Shown in pieces: positions 24,875 to 35,594 of a stretch of 64,000 bases of DNA. A program made the translations under genes and the position numbers. The notes below the pieces were generated by a model, which worked only from the letters and a program-made list of their open reading frames with translations, was not told the DNA's origin and did no database searches. The DNA comes from Catenuloplanes atrovinosus (GTDB lineage Bacteria > Actinomycetota > Actinomycetes > Mycobacteriales > Micromonosporaceae). Within the stretch, counting starts at the first letter, position 1; every line of letters begins with the position of its first letter. The stretch is taken from assembly GCF_031458235.1 (NCBI RefSeq), contig NZ_JAVDYB010000001.1:3865001-3929000 (forward strand). Reading direction: 5' to 3'.

Positions 24875-25087
24875 GGCGGTACTCCCTTGCCGGTGACGAA
24901 AGGGGGTCGCCGTATTTCTAGCCCGTGGCGATCGACCGGGAGAACACCGCACATGTGAATTCTTGATATTGAAAGCGGACTCTCTCGGAGGTTGTCGAGC
25001 GGTTCGTCGACCCGATGCTGATCGCTCGTTGATCGCATTCCTGTTCGCTGGCCACGTTCTCATGCCGACGACGATGGAGTGACTCGA

Positions 25088-26539
25088 ATGCGGATTCCGA
25101 CCAGCCGCCGCACCGTGCTGGGCGCCGGCGCGGCGGCCGGCGCGGCCGTCCTGCTCGCGCCGGGCGCGGCCGAGGCGGGCACGCGCGCCGGCGCACCGGC
25201 CGGGCGGGTGCTGCGGCCCGGCGACACCGGCTACGACGCCGAGGTCAGCCCGTTCAACCTGAACCAGATCCCGCGTCCCGGCGTGGTCTTCGCGGCCGCG
25301 GGCGCGGACGACGTGCGGGCCGCGGTCCGGTACGCGGCCGTCCGCCGCGCCCCGGTGGGCGTGCTCGCCACCGGGCATCAGCCGTCCGTGCCGATCGGGC
25401 CGGACGCGGTGCTGGTCAGCACGCGGGCGATGCGCGGCGTGACGATCGACCCGCGGCGCCGGGTCGCGCGCGTCCAGGCCGGCGCGCTCTGGTCCGATGT
25501 GGTCGACCGGGCGCTGGAGCACGGACTGGCGCCGCTGAACGGGTCCACGCCGACGGTCGGCGTGGTCGGGTACACGCTCGGCGGCGGGCTCAGCCCGACG
25601 CTGGGCCGCAAGCACGGGTACGCCGCCGACCACGTGCGCGCGATCGACCTGGTCAGCGCGGACGGCCGGCTGCGGACCGTGACCGCGCGGAGCGACGCGG
25701 AGCTGTTCTTCGGCCTGCGCGGTGGCAAGAGCAACTTCGGCCTCGTGACCGCGCTGGAGTTCGGCCTGTTCCCGGTGCCCACGATGTACGGCGGCGCGAT
25801 CATGGTGGACGGGCGGGACGCGGCGCGGCTGCTGCACGCGTACCGGGCGTGGGTCAGGCGGGTGCCGGACGCGATGTCGTCGTCGGTGGCGCTGCTGCGG
25901 CTGCCGGACGTGCCCCAGGTGCCGGCGCCGCTGCGCGGCAAGCTGGTGGCCAGCCTGCGGATCGCCTACGCCGGCCGGGCGGACACCGGCGAGGCGCTGG
26001 TCCGGCCGCTGCGCGCGGTCGCCACGCCGCTGTCGGACACGGTCGCGGAGATGCCGTACGCCGCGTACCCGGCCATCCACTCGGACCCGACCACGCCGAC
26101 GTCCGCGTACGAGCGCACCGGCCTGCTCCGCACGCTGGACGCGGACGCGGTCGACGCGCTGATCGCGGCCGTCGGCCCGGACGCGCGCACCCCGATCGCC
26201 GCGGTGGAGATCCGGCATCTGGGCGGCGCGCTGGCCCGGCAGCCCCGCTACCCGAGCGCGATCTCGCACCGGGACGCCGCGTTCACACTGTTCGTCGCGG
26301 GCATCGGCGGCCCGGCGGAGGCGCCGGTCATCCGGCGGGCGGCCGCGGACGTCATCCGGCGCATGCGGCCGTGGAGCACCGGCGGCATGTACCTGAACTT
26401 CATGAACACGGACGACGTGTCGGCCGACTCGGTGCGCGCTGCGTACCGGCCGGACGTCCACCGCCGGCTGGTGGCGCTGAAGCGCCGCGTCGACCCGCAC
26501 AACACGTTCCGCCTGAACCACAACATCGCACCCCGCTGA
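25088..26539 (+). CDS. Tat-exported FAD-linked oxidoreductase (BBE family)
   Basis: 483 residues. It has a twin-arginine signal (TSRRTVLGAGAAAGAAVLLAP), then a PCMH FAD-binding domain with LATGHQPSVP (the position of the usual covalent-flavin His) and VGYTLGGGLSPTLGRKHGYAADHV. The C-terminal berberine-bridge motif is VDPHNTFRLNHNI. GGAG lies 8 bases before ATG 25088. Such enzymes oxidise sugars, alcohols or secondary metabolites; the substrate is unknown. It is a single-gene unit divergent from the secreted nuclease. Confidence 0.9.
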   Translation: MRIPTSRRTVLGAGAAAGAAVLLAPGAAEAGTRAGAPAGRVLRPGDTGYDAEVSPFNLNQIPRPGVVFAAAGADDVRAAVRYAAVRRAPVGVLATGHQPSVPIGPDAVLVSTRAMRGVTIDPRRRVARVQAGALWSDVVDRALEHGLAPLNGSTPTVGVVGYTLGGGLSPTLGRKHGYAADHVRAIDLVSADGRLRTVTARSDAELFFGLRGGKSNFGLVTALEFGLFPVPTMYGGAIMVDGRDAARLLHAYRAWVRRVPDAMSSSVALLRLPDVPQVPAPLRGKLVASLRIAYAGRADTGEALVRPLRAVATPLSDTVAEMPYAAYPAIHSDPTTPTSAYERTGLLRTLDADAVDALIAAVGPDARTPIAAVEIRHLGGALARQPRYPSAISHRDAAFTLFVAGIGGPAEAPVIRRAAADVIRRMRPWSTGGMYLNFMNTDDVSADSVRAAYRPDVHRRLVALKRRVDPHNTFRLNHNIAPR

Positions 26540-26558
26540 CCGGTACGGGCCGCGCGGG

Positions 26559-27194
26559 TCACGCCCGGCGGGCGAACGCGAGCGCGAGCTGGGTGCGGTC
26601 GCGCAGGCCGAGTTTGCGCAGCGCGGCGGAGACGTGATTCTTGACCGTGCCCTCGGTGAGGAACAGCGTGCGCGCGATCTCCTGATTGGACGCCCCGGTG
26701 GCGACCAGGCGGGCGATCTCCTCCTCCCGCGCGGAGAGCGGCACCGGCGGCGGTGCGGGCGGGTCGTCGTCCAGGCGGGCGACGACCCGGCCCGCGACCT
26801 GGGCGTCGATGACCGTGCCGCCGCGCGCGGCCACGCGGATCGCGGCGACCAGCGTCTCCGGCGACGCGTCCTTGAGCAGGAAGCCGCGCGCGCCGGCCCG
26901 GAGGCTGCCGAACACGAACTCGTCGTCGTCGAACGTGGTCAGCAGCAGCGCGCGCACGCCCGGGTGCGCCACGGCGAGCCGGGCGATCAGCTCCACGCCG
27001 GTCATGCCGGGCATGCGCGCGTCGACCAGCGCCACGTCCGCGTCGGCCAGCGCCGGCAGGGCCAGCGCCGCCGGCCCGGACGCGGCCTCGCCGGTCACCG
27101 CGATGTCCGGTTCCAGTTCCAGCAGCCGGGACAGGCCGCGGCGGATCAGGTCCTGGTCGTCCACGAGCACCACCCGGATCGGTACGCCGCTCAC
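26559..27194 (-). CDS. LuxR/NarL-type response regulator
   Basis: 211 residues. The receiver has VDDQDLIRRG, phosphoacceptor Asp58 in LVDARMPGMTG, LTTFDDDEF and FLLKDASPE. The LuxR DNA-binding domain is at about 145-205 (LSAREEEIARLVATGASNQEIA). It overlaps the kinase gene upstream by 4 bases and forms a two-component system with it. Confidence 0.95.
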   Translation of the reverse strand: MSGVPIRVVLVDDQDLIRRGLSRLLELEPDIAVTGEAASGPAALALPALADADVALVDARMPGMTGVELIARLAVAHPGVRALLLTTFDDDEFVFGSLRAGARGFLLKDASPETLVAAIRVAARGGTVIDAQVAGRVVARLDDDPPAPPPVPLSAREEEIARLVATGASNQEIARTLFLTEGTVKNHVSAALRKLGLRDRTQLALAFARRA

Positions 27195-28381
27195 GCCGGC
27201 CGCCCCGCCTCGTCGTGCCGCGGGCGGGCACCGGCCGGCTCCGGAAGGTCGACGCGGACCTCGAACCCGCCGCCCGGTGCGTCGCAGGTGGTCAGGGAGC
27301 CGCCGGCGTCGCGGGCGCGGCCGGCCAGCGAGGTCAGTCCGAAGCCGGGCGGCGCGCCGCCGGAGCCGCGACCGTCGTCGGTCACGCGCAGGTGCACGCC
27401 GCCGGGCGCGAAGCCGAGGCGGACCGCGACGCGGGTGCCGCCGGAGTGGCGCAGCGCGTTCGTCAGCGTCTCCTGAAGCGCGCGGAACAACACGGTCTCC
27501 CGGCCCGGGTCGAGCGGGCGCTCCTCGCCGTCGACCGCCACGTCCACGTCCAGGCCGGTGCCCTGGAACGAGCGGGCCAGCTCGCGGAGCGCGTCACTGC
27601 CCCGGCGGCCGTCGAGCTGCGGCGGGCGCAGTGCGCGGACGACCCGGCGGATCTCCTGGAGCGCGTCGCCGGTGAGCGTCTTGGCCTGGCGGACGTCCTG
27701 CCACGCCGAGTCCGGCTCGCGGTCGCGCCACCGTTCCGCGTTCTCCAGGCCGACCTTGACCACGGTCAGGTGGTGGCCGACGGAGTCGTGCAGCTCGCGG
27801 GCCATGCGTACCCGTTCCTCGGCCACGGCCAGTTCGTGCGTGCGCTCGGCGTACCGGCGCAGTTGCCGGTGGGCCTCGGCCAGTTCGCCGTGCAGCCGGT
27901 CGGCACCGTCGCGCGCGGCCCGGGCCTCGGTCACGGCGGTGGCCAGCGTCATCACGAACACGCCGTACAGCGCGATCGCGAACGCCTCGTACGCGGCGTG
28001 CGCGGGTGACCTGTGCACCGCCAGCAGCTGCGCGGCGAACTGGGCGACCGCGAGCACCGCCGTGGTGAGCGCGCCGGCGCGCGGGCCGAACACGAGCGTG
28101 ATGTTGGTCAGCGCGATCAGGAGCAGGAACAGGCTGATGCTGGAGCCGTCGGCCGCGCCGGCCAGCACCGCGAGCAGCGTGAACGCGGCGGTGACCGGCC
28201 ACCGGCCGGTGCCGCGCCGCCACCGCAGCGCGGGCCAGAGCAGCGCGATCAGCGCCAGCAGCCCGATCTCCAGCGCGCGGACGGCGGCGGGCACCTCCCA
28301 GAGCGCGGCCTGCAACAGCGCCACCGACGCGATACAGCCCCAGAAGAGCACGCCGATCAGGCGCGGCCGGTCCCTGTTCAC
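27191..28381 (-). CDS. Sensor histidine kinase, NarL/DesK type
   Basis: 396 residues from GTG 28381; the open frame extends to 28501 but the added residues look non-coding. Six membrane helices (about 10-165) are followed by a coiled-coil-like linker, His198 in MARELHDSVGHHLTVV, and a HATPase domain with ETLTNALRHSGGT and GFGLTSLAGRARDAGG. The adjacent CPBP protease gene is divergent and may be a target. Confidence 0.92.
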   Translation of the reverse strand: MNRDRPRLIGVLFWGCIASVALLQAALWEVPAAVRALEIGLLALIALLWPALRWRRGTGRWPVTAAFTLLAVLAGAADGSSISLFLLLIALTNITLVFGPRAGALTTAVLAVAQFAAQLLAVHRSPAHAAYEAFAIALYGVFVMTLATAVTEARAARDGADRLHGELAEAHRQLRRYAERTHELAVAEERVRMARELHDSVGHHLTVVKVGLENAERWRDREPDSAWQDVRQAKTLTGDALQEIRRVVRALRPPQLDGRRGSDALRELARSFQGTGLDVDVAVDGEERPLDPGRETVLFRALQETLTNALRHSGGTRVAVRLGFAPGGVHLRVTDDGRGSGGAPPGFGLTSLAGRARDAGGSLTTCDAPGGGFEVRVDLPEPAGARPRHDEAGRPA

Positions 28382-28513
28382 GCGCTCAGCGTAGGGCCGC
28401 GACGGGTGCCGGTCGTCCGGCGCGAGGAGGACGCCGGGCATGACCGAGGTCATGGTTCCGCTCATGACCGCGGCGCGATGTGCCGGGAGCGGCGCGTCCA
28501 TAGCGTTCCGGGC

Positions 28514-29356
28514 ATGACTGAGATCGTTCCGCGCGTTCCGCTACCGGTTCGCGCCGTCCTCACGCTGGCCGCGCTGTTCGTGGCCGCGTTCTCCGGCTAC
28601 CTCGCGATGGTGCTGCCGGCCGGCACCGGCCGGACCGTGGTGAGCCACCTGTGCGCCACCGTGATCGGGCTGGGGCTGGCGATCGCCCTGGTCCGCGGCG
28701 TGGACCGGCGGCCGGTGGCCGCGCTCGGGCTCGGGCGGCCCGCGCCGGGCGCGAGCCTCGCCGCGCTGGCCGCGATCGGCGCGTGCACCGCGGCCGCGAC
28801 CGGGCTGGCCGCCGCGCTCGGGCTCACCACGCCGGCCCCTGAGGTGCCGGACGTGCCGATGTGGACGCTCCTGGCGGGCGTACTGACGATGCTGACCCGG
28901 GCGTTCCTGTTGCAGGGCTTCCCGGAGGAGGTGCTGTTCCGCGGCTACCTGGTGCAGTCCGCGCTCGGCCGGCTGCCGCTGTGGGGCGTGACCGCGCTGT
29001 CCGTGCTGGTGTTCGGCCTGCCGCACCTGCTCTCCGGCTCCGGTGCGCAGTCGTTCGGGCAGCAGGTGCTGTTCCTGCTGCTGCCGATCGGGTTCGCGCT
29101 GCTGGCCACCGCGTTCCGGCTGCGGAGCGGGTCGGTCTGGCCGGCGGTGGCGGTGCACGGCGGGTTCCACGTGAGCTGGTGGGCGGCCGGGCTGTTCGTG
29201 ACGCCGCGGCCGGAGGCGTACGGCGCGTTCCTCGCGGTCGCGGGCGCGGTGTTCCTGGTGGTGGGCCTGGCCGCGGCGGTCTGGGCGGTCAGGCGAACGC
29301 GCGCAGCTTCTCCGGGTTCCGTACGGCCAGGATTCGGTGGATTCGCGCGTCCGTGA
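28514..29356 (+). CDS. CPBP-family intramembrane metalloprotease
   Basis: 280 residues with about eight membrane helices. The active-site motifs are FPEEVLFRGYL (EExxxR), FGLPHLLSG (a catalytic His) and AVHGGFHVSWW (a second metal His), as in Abi/CAAX-like proteases. Substrates of bacterial members are mostly unknown; some process peptides or confer bacteriocin immunity. The 3' end overlaps the convergent ECF41 sigma gene by 68 bases, so the two may interfere in transcription. Confidence 0.9.
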   Translation: MTEIVPRVPLPVRAVLTLAALFVAAFSGYLAMVLPAGTGRTVVSHLCATVIGLGLAIALVRGVDRRPVAALGLGRPAPGASLAALAAIGACTAAATGLAAALGLTTPAPEVPDVPMWTLLAGVLTMLTRAFLLQGFPEEVLFRGYLVQSALGRLPLWGVTALSVLVFGLPHLLSGSGAQSFGQQVLFLLLPIGFALLATAFRLRSGSVWPAVAVHGGFHVSWWAAGLFVTPRPEAYGAFLAVAGAVFLVVGLAAAVWAVRRTRAASPGSVRPGFGGFARP

Positions 29357-30146
29357 CCTCGACCGTGATCAGCACGCGCGGGCCGGCCGGCGCGGTGACC
29401 AGGATCGCCGGTGCGCCGTTGGCGGTGACGATCGACCAGGTGGTCGCGCCGCCGGTGGCCAGCTTGTGGGCGATGCCGGCCAGGAAGTCGGGCAGGCGGC
29501 GGTTGACCGGGCGGAGCGCGGCGCTGACCCGGCCGCCGCCGTCGGAGTGGAAGTCGGCGTCGGCGGCGAGCAGGGACTCCAGGCCGTGCACGTCGCCGTC
29601 GCGCGCGGCGGCCAGGAACGCCTCCAGCAGCCGGCGGTGGGTGGCCGGGTCGGCCGGCGTGCGGCGGTGAGCGGTCAGGTGGGCCCGGGCGCGGGTGACG
29701 AGCTGCCGCGCGTTCGCCTCGGTCACCTCGAGGATCTCGGCGATCCGGCGGTACGGGTAGTCGAACGCCTCGCGCAGCACGTAGGCGGCGCGCTCGCGGG
29801 CGCCGAGCCGCTCCAGCAGCATCAGCACGGCCAGGTCGAGCGCCTCCGCGCGTTCGGCGCCGAGCGCGGGGTCGGCGCCGGTCGCGACCGGCTCCGGCAG
29901 CCACGGCCCGGGGTAGGTCTCCCGGCGCGCGCGGGCGGACGTGACCTCGTTGATGGCCAGCCGGGTGATCGTGGTGACGAGGAAGCCGACCGGGTCCCGC
30001 ACCGTCCGATGGTCGGTCCGCTGCCAGCGCACCCAGGTCTCCTGGACCAGGTCCTCCGCCTCCGCCGCGCTGCCGAGCATGCGGTAGCCGATGCCGAACA
30101 GCCGGTCACGCGTGCCGAGGAACGCGGTCAGCGGGTCGGGCGGCAC
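29289..30146 (-). CDS. ECF41-family sigma factor with SnoaL-like C-terminal domain
   Basis: 285 residues from GTG 30146. Sigma region 2 (DRLFGIGYRMLGSAAEAEDLVQETWVRW) and region 4 (YPYRRIAEILEVTEANARQLVTRAR) are followed by a SnoaL-like extension from about residue 175. The extension has the ECF41 signature motifs DGGGRV and NPEKL. In ECF41 proteins this C-terminal domain replaces an anti-sigma factor and controls activity. The divergent NmrA-like oxidoreductase gene is the classical partner and target type, and a matching promoter is visible (30424-30450). A small cysteine-rich gene ends 27 bases upstream on the same strand. Confidence 0.92.
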   Translation of the reverse strand: MPPDPLTAFLGTRDRLFGIGYRMLGSAAEAEDLVQETWVRWQRTDHRTVRDPVGFLVTTITRLAINEVTSARARRETYPGPWLPEPVATGADPALGAERAEALDLAVLMLLERLGARERAAYVLREAFDYPYRRIAEILEVTEANARQLVTRARAHLTAHRRTPADPATHRRLLEAFLAAARDGDVHGLESLLAADADFHSDGGGRVSAALRPVNRRLPDFLAGIAHKLATGGATTWSIVTANGAPAILVTAPAGPRVLITVEVTDARIHRILAVRNPEKLRAFA

Positions 30147-30172
30147 CGGCGGAGCATATCGGGCGCGCGGGG

Positions 30173-30340
30173 TCAGGCGGTGCGCGGCGCCAGCACGTGG
30201 CTGCGCACCAGGCATTGGTTCCAGCTCAGGCAGAGCGGTCGCATCCGGCAGCGGCCGGCGGCGGGGCAGGACCGCACGCGGCGCTCGCGGAACTCGGACA
30301 GCCGCACCACGACGTCGTCCGGACCGGTATCGACCTCCAC
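30173..30340 (-). CDS. 55-residue four-cysteine small protein
   Basis: The start is GTG at 30340, with a very strong ribosome site (TGAGGAGGTCAG) just upstream; the stop is TGA at 30173-30175. The N-terminal half is acidic (EVDTGPDDVVVRL). The basic C-terminal half has four cysteines with identical spacing, Cys25, Cys31, Cys37 and Cys43 (C-x5-C-x5-C-x5-C), the segment CRMRPLCLSWNQC and no signal peptide. It precedes the ECF41 sigma gene by 27 bases, so the two are probably co-transcribed. The regular cysteines suggest a zinc, Fe-S or redox site. No family is recognised. Confidence 0.68.
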   Translation of the reverse strand: MEVDTGPDDVVVRLSEFRERRVRSCPAAGRCRMRPLCLSWNQCLVRSHVLAPRTA

Positions 30341-30423
30341 CTGACCTCCTCAGCGGCACGTTGCCGTCTACAACGAGATCGGGCGGCCGAGGTTCACGGA
30401 TTCGGCGATCTTTCGGGCCGGGC

Positions 30424-30450
30424 TGTCACAGATCGCGGGGCGGTCCGGTC
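30424..30450 (+). promoter_or_regulatory. ECF41-type promoter
   Basis: TGTCACA (30424-30430), a 16-base spacer, then GGTC (30447-30450). The known ECF41 consensus is TGTCACA-N16-CGTC, so there is one mismatch in the -10 box. It lies 36 bases upstream of the oxidoreductase start and close to the sigma gene itself. Confidence 0.7.
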
Positions 30451-30485
30451 CTGCTGTCGTAACGACACCGACGGAAGGAACGACA

Positions 30486-31226
30486 GTGAGGATCGTAGTG
30501 ATCGGCGGCACCGGGGTGATCGGCGCGAAGGTCGTGACGCGGCTGCGCGCCGAGGGGCACGGGGCGGTCGCGGCGTCGCCGGGCACCGGCGTGGACAGCA
30601 TCACCGGCGCGGGCCTGGACGACGCGCTGACCGGCGCGGACGCGGTGGTGGACGTCACCAACTCGCCGGCCTGGGGCGACGAGGAGGCGCGGCGTTTCTT
30701 CACCACCTCCACCCGGAACCTGCTGGACGCGGCGCGGCGGGCGGGCGTGCGGCACCACGTGGCGCTCACCATCGTCGGCGCGGAACGGCTGCCCGGCTCC
30801 GGATACCTGCGGGCGAAGGTGGCGCAGGAGGAGCTGATCAAGGAGGGCGGTGTGCCGTACACCATCGTGCGGGCCACGCAGTTCTTCGAGTTCATCGCGG
30901 GCATCGCGCAGAGCTCCACGGTCGGCACCGAGGTGCGGATTCCGCCGGCGCGGTTCCAGCCGGTCGCGGCGGACGACGTGGCCGCCGTGCTGGTGGAGGT
31001 GGCGACGGGCCCGGCCACCAACCAGACCGTGCAGGTGGCCGGCCCGGAGGTGTTCGGTTTCCCGGAGATCGTGGCCCGTGAGCTGGGCGACGATCCGCGC
31101 ACCGTGGTGGCGGACCCGGACGCCGGCTACTTCGGCGCCGAGCTGCCGGACGACGGGCTGATCCCGGTGCCGGGCACGGCCCGGCTGGGCGCGACCGACT
31201 ACGCCACCTGGGCCGCGAAGCGCTGA
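30486..31226 (+). CDS. NmrA-like NAD(P)-binding oxidoreductase, ECF41 partner
   Basis: 246 residues of the atypical SDR (NmrA/COG0702) family. It begins MRIVVIGGTGVIGAKVV (GxxGxxG nucleotide site) and contains a YLRAKVAQEELIKEGGVPYTIVRATQFFEF core. It starts with GTG after GGAAGGA. Oxidoreductases or epimerases of this family, with carboxymuconolactone decarboxylases, are the standard ECF41 neighbours. Its own promoter matches the ECF41 consensus. The physiological substrate is unknown, though redox or oxidative stress is the usual suggestion. Confidence 0.92.
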   Translation: MRIVVIGGTGVIGAKVVTRLRAEGHGAVAASPGTGVDSITGAGLDDALTGADAVVDVTNSPAWGDEEARRFFTTSTRNLLDAARRAGVRHHVALTIVGAERLPGSGYLRAKVAQEELIKEGGVPYTIVRATQFFEFIAGIAQSSTVGTEVRIPPARFQPVAADDVAAVLVEVATGPATNQTVQVAGPEVFGFPEIVARELGDDPRTVVADPDAGYFGAELPDDGLIPVPGTARLGATDYATWAAKR

Positions 31227-31231
31227 CCCGG

Positions 31232-31262
31232 CCGGGGCGGGAGGCGGCCGCTCCCGCCCCGG
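31232..31262 (+). terminator. Hairpin terminator
   Basis: Twelve-base perfect stem (CCGGGGCGGGAG / CTCCCGCCCCGG) with a 7-base loop, right after the oxidoreductase stop. Confidence 0.65.
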
Positions 31263-31477
31263 GCACCGGTACTGAGTCGTGGGTCAGCTAAGGTCCGTGC
31301 CGGCATATCCGTGACAACGGGCTGTGCGTAACCCGTGTTCGCGGCTGCCGGCGACGGCGCTGAGGGCTCATTCGTGACCAGGTCCGGATGATCTCTCCGG
31401 TGAGCATCGACACCGCCGGAAACGGGACTCCACGCCCACGACTGTCCGTTGATCAGGATGGAACGGGAGCGTGGAGA

Positions 31478-32761
31478 ATGACACAGAACGCAGAGCACAG
31501 GGTCGTCATCGTCGGCGCCGGGTTCGGCGGGGTCTACGCGGCACGGGCGCTGCGCAGGGCGCCGGTCCGGGTCACCGTGATCAACGGGACCAACCACCAT
31601 GTGTTCGAGCCGCTGATCTACCAGGTCGCGACCGGTGTCCTCTCCCCCGGTGAGGTGGCCACGCCGGTCCGCGAGCTGCTCGGCGGGCAGCGCAACACGG
31701 AGGTGCGGCTCGGCTGGGTCACCGGCGTCGACGCCGAGGCGCGGACGGTCACCGCGAGCGGGCCGGGCGGCACGTACACGGTCGGCTACGACACGCTGAT
31801 CGTCGCGGCCGGCGCCACCCAGTCGTACTTCGGCAACGACGGCTTCGCCGAGCACGCGCCCGGCATGAAGACGCTGGACGACGCGCTGGACCTGCGCGGG
31901 CGCGTCTTCGGCGCGTTCGAGGCCGCGGAGGTCGCCACCGACCCGGCCGACGTCGAGCGGCTGCTCACGTTCGTCATCGTGGGCGCGGGCCCGACCGGCG
32001 TGGAACTGGCCGGCTCGATCTCCGAGATAGCCACGCGCACGCTGCGCGGCCGGTACCGCAACATCGACCCGGCCTCGGCCAGGATCGTGCTGCTCGACGC
32101 GGTCGACCGGGTGCTGCCCACGTTCCGCGCGCCGCTGTCCGCCAGCGCGGAGAAGCGCCTCCGGAAGCTCGGCGTCGACGTGCGGCTCGGCACCAAGGTC
32201 GTCGACGTCGACGCGGACGGCGTGAAGATCGAGACCACGGACGGCGCGGAGCGGATCGACGCGGCCACCAAGATCTGGGCCGCCGGCGTGGCCGGCACCG
32301 CGCTGGGCCGCCGCCTGGCCGAGGCCACCGGCGCCGAGACCGACCGCGGCGGGCGCATCCTGGTCGCGCCGGACCTGACCGTGCCCGGCCACCCGGAGAT
32401 CTTCGTGGTCGGCGAGTCCGGCACGCTGAACCGGCTGCCCGGCGTGGCCCAGGTGGCGATGCAGGGCGGCACGTACGCCGGCCGGACCATCGCGCGCCGC
32501 GTCGCCGGCAAGCCCGCCGGCAAGCCGTTCTCCTACTTCGACAAGGGGAACATGGCCGTGGTGTCACGGTGGAACGCGGTCGCGAACGTCGGCCCGCTCA
32601 CCTTCGGCGGCCCGCTCGGCTGGCTGATGTGGCTGGCCGTGCACGTCTACTACCTGCACGGCGGCCGCAACCGCGCCACCACGCTGCTGCGCTGGGCGAT
32701 CAGCTTCCTCGGCCGCAACCGCTCCGAGTGGTCAATCGCGTCCAGCCGCATGCCGTCCTGA
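31478..32761 (+). CDS. ndh: Type II NADH dehydrogenase (NDH-2)
   Basis: 427-residue peripheral membrane flavoprotein that oxidises NADH and reduces quinones without pumping protons. The FAD-binding motif is VGAGFGGVYAA at the N-terminus, the NADH-binding motif is VGAGPTGVELAGS near residue 170, and the quinone-site region carries GVAQVAMQGGTYAG. The C-terminal segment LGWLMWLAVHVYYLHGGRNR is an amphipathic membrane anchor. GTGGAGA lies just before ATG 31478. It is transcribed alone. Confidence 0.93.
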   Translation: MTQNAEHRVVIVGAGFGGVYAARALRRAPVRVTVINGTNHHVFEPLIYQVATGVLSPGEVATPVRELLGGQRNTEVRLGWVTGVDAEARTVTASGPGGTYTVGYDTLIVAAGATQSYFGNDGFAEHAPGMKTLDDALDLRGRVFGAFEAAEVATDPADVERLLTFVIVGAGPTGVELAGSISEIATRTLRGRYRNIDPASARIVLLDAVDRVLPTFRAPLSASAEKRLRKLGVDVRLGTKVVDVDADGVKIETTDGAERIDAATKIWAAGVAGTALGRRLAEATGAETDRGGRILVAPDLTVPGHPEIFVVGESGTLNRLPGVAQVAMQGGTYAGRTIARRVAGKPAGKPFSYFDKGNMAVVSRWNAVANVGPLTFGGPLGWLMWLAVHVYYLHGGRNRATTLLRWAISFLGRNRSEWSIASSRMPS

Positions 32762-32813
32762 CCGTCGTGTGACGCGGGCCCGGCGACGACCGCCGGCCCG
32801 CGTCGGCCGGACG

Positions 32814-34548
<1,735 letters not shown>

Positions 34549-34565
34549 CGGGGCATCACGTCGGT

Positions 34566-35327
34566 ATGGCGGTGATTCTGATGACCGGCGCGGCCGGGTC
34601 GATCGGGCGGATGCTGCGCGCGCGGCTGGCCCACCACGAACTGCGGCTGACCGACGTCCGCGCCGAGGAGGGCGTCGACCGGCTCGACGTCACGGACGCG
34701 GACGCGGTGGAGCGGGCGTGCCGGGGCGTGGACGCGGTCGTGCACCTGGGCGGGATCGCCGGCGAGGGGCCGTTCGAGGACGTGCTGGCGGTCAACGTGC
34801 GCGGCACCGAACGGGTGCTGCAGGCCGCGCGGCGCACCGGCGTGCCGCGCGTGGTGCTGGCGTCCAGCAACCACGCGGCCGGACTGTACGAACGCGGCGA
34901 CGCGGGACCGGACGGGCTGGCCGACGACGTGGCCGCCCGGCCGGACTCCTACTACGGCTGGAGCAAGGCGTCGATGGAGCAGCTCGGGCGGTTGTACTAC
35001 GACCGGTACGGGCTGCACGTGATCTGCCTGCGGATCGGCTCCTGCTGCGAGCGGCCGGCCGACCCGCGCGACCTGTCCGTCTGGCTGTCGCCGGACGACG
35101 CGGGACGGCTGGTCGAGGCCGCGCTCACCGCCACCGGGTGGCGGCTGGTCTGGGGCGTGTCGGCGAACACGCGCCGCTGGTGGTCGACCGCGGGCGGGCT
35201 GGCGATCGGCTACTACCCGCGCGACGACGCGGAGTCCTGGGCCCGCCAGGTCGGCGAGCCGGACCTGACCGCCCCGGAGAACCGCCTGGTCGGCGGCCCG
35301 ATGACGGCCAAGCCCCTGGGCGGATAG
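34566..35327 (+). CDS. NAD-dependent epimerase/uronate dehydrogenase-like protein
   Basis: 253-residue extended SDR: TGAAGSIGRMLRARL (NAD site), DVTDADAVERACRGVDAVVHLGG, LASSNHAAGLYE, and the catalytic YYGWSKASMEQLG (YxxxK). The SSNHAAG and RIGSCCERP segments match bacterial uronate dehydrogenases. It starts 17 bases after rox and may be co-transcribed, although no link to rifamycin is known. Confidence 0.86.
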   Translation: MAVILMTGAAGSIGRMLRARLAHHELRLTDVRAEEGVDRLDVTDADAVERACRGVDAVVHLGGIAGEGPFEDVLAVNVRGTERVLQAARRTGVPRVVLASSNHAAGLYERGDAGPDGLADDVAARPDSYYGWSKASMEQLGRLYYDRYGLHVICLRIGSCCERPADPRDLSVWLSPDDAGRLVEAALTATGWRLVWGVSANTRRWWSTAGGLAIGYYPRDDAESWARQVGEPDLTAPENRLVGGPMTAKPLGG

Positions 35328-35336
35328 CCCCGCCCG

Positions 35337-35430
35337 GCCGGCAACCGCCCCCGCCGGCGACCGCCCGCCCGGCCGGCGACCGCCCGCCCGCCGGTAACCG
35401 CCCGCCCGCCGGCGACCGCGGCGCGGCCGG
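35337..35430. repeat. 18-19-bp tandem repeats
   Basis: Five imperfect copies of CCGGCGACCGCCCGCCCG in a row, right after the epimerase stop. It is non-coding low-complexity sequence between convergent genes. Confidence 0.7.
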
Positions 35431-35462
35431 GACCGGATCGCCGGGTGCGCCGCGGCTCGTGG

Positions 35463-35566
35463 TGACCGCGGCGGGACCGGCTCCGACGCGGCGGCGGAGC
35501 GGCGGCGGAGACGCCGCGAGGTTGGCCCGCGGGAGCGTGCGGGCCGGGCCACGCCGGGAGCGGGAA
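35463..35566. repeat. Second copy of the dispersed intergenic element, inverted
   Basis: About 100 bases that, read on the minus strand, closely follow the left half of the element at 23503-23760 (CCCGCACGCTCCCGCGGGCC, then AACCTCGCGGCG, then CGGAGCCGGTCCC). It again sits between two convergent genes. Confidence 0.7.
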
Positions 35567-35594
35567 AATCGGGGTCCGAAGCCGGCTCGGCGGG

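Noticed and set aside
29147-30359. Longer ECF41 sigma protein starting near 30359
   Set aside because: The extra N-terminal residues are Arg/Pro-rich and overlap the small cysteine-rich gene in another frame. The sigma domain begins at the GTG at 30146.
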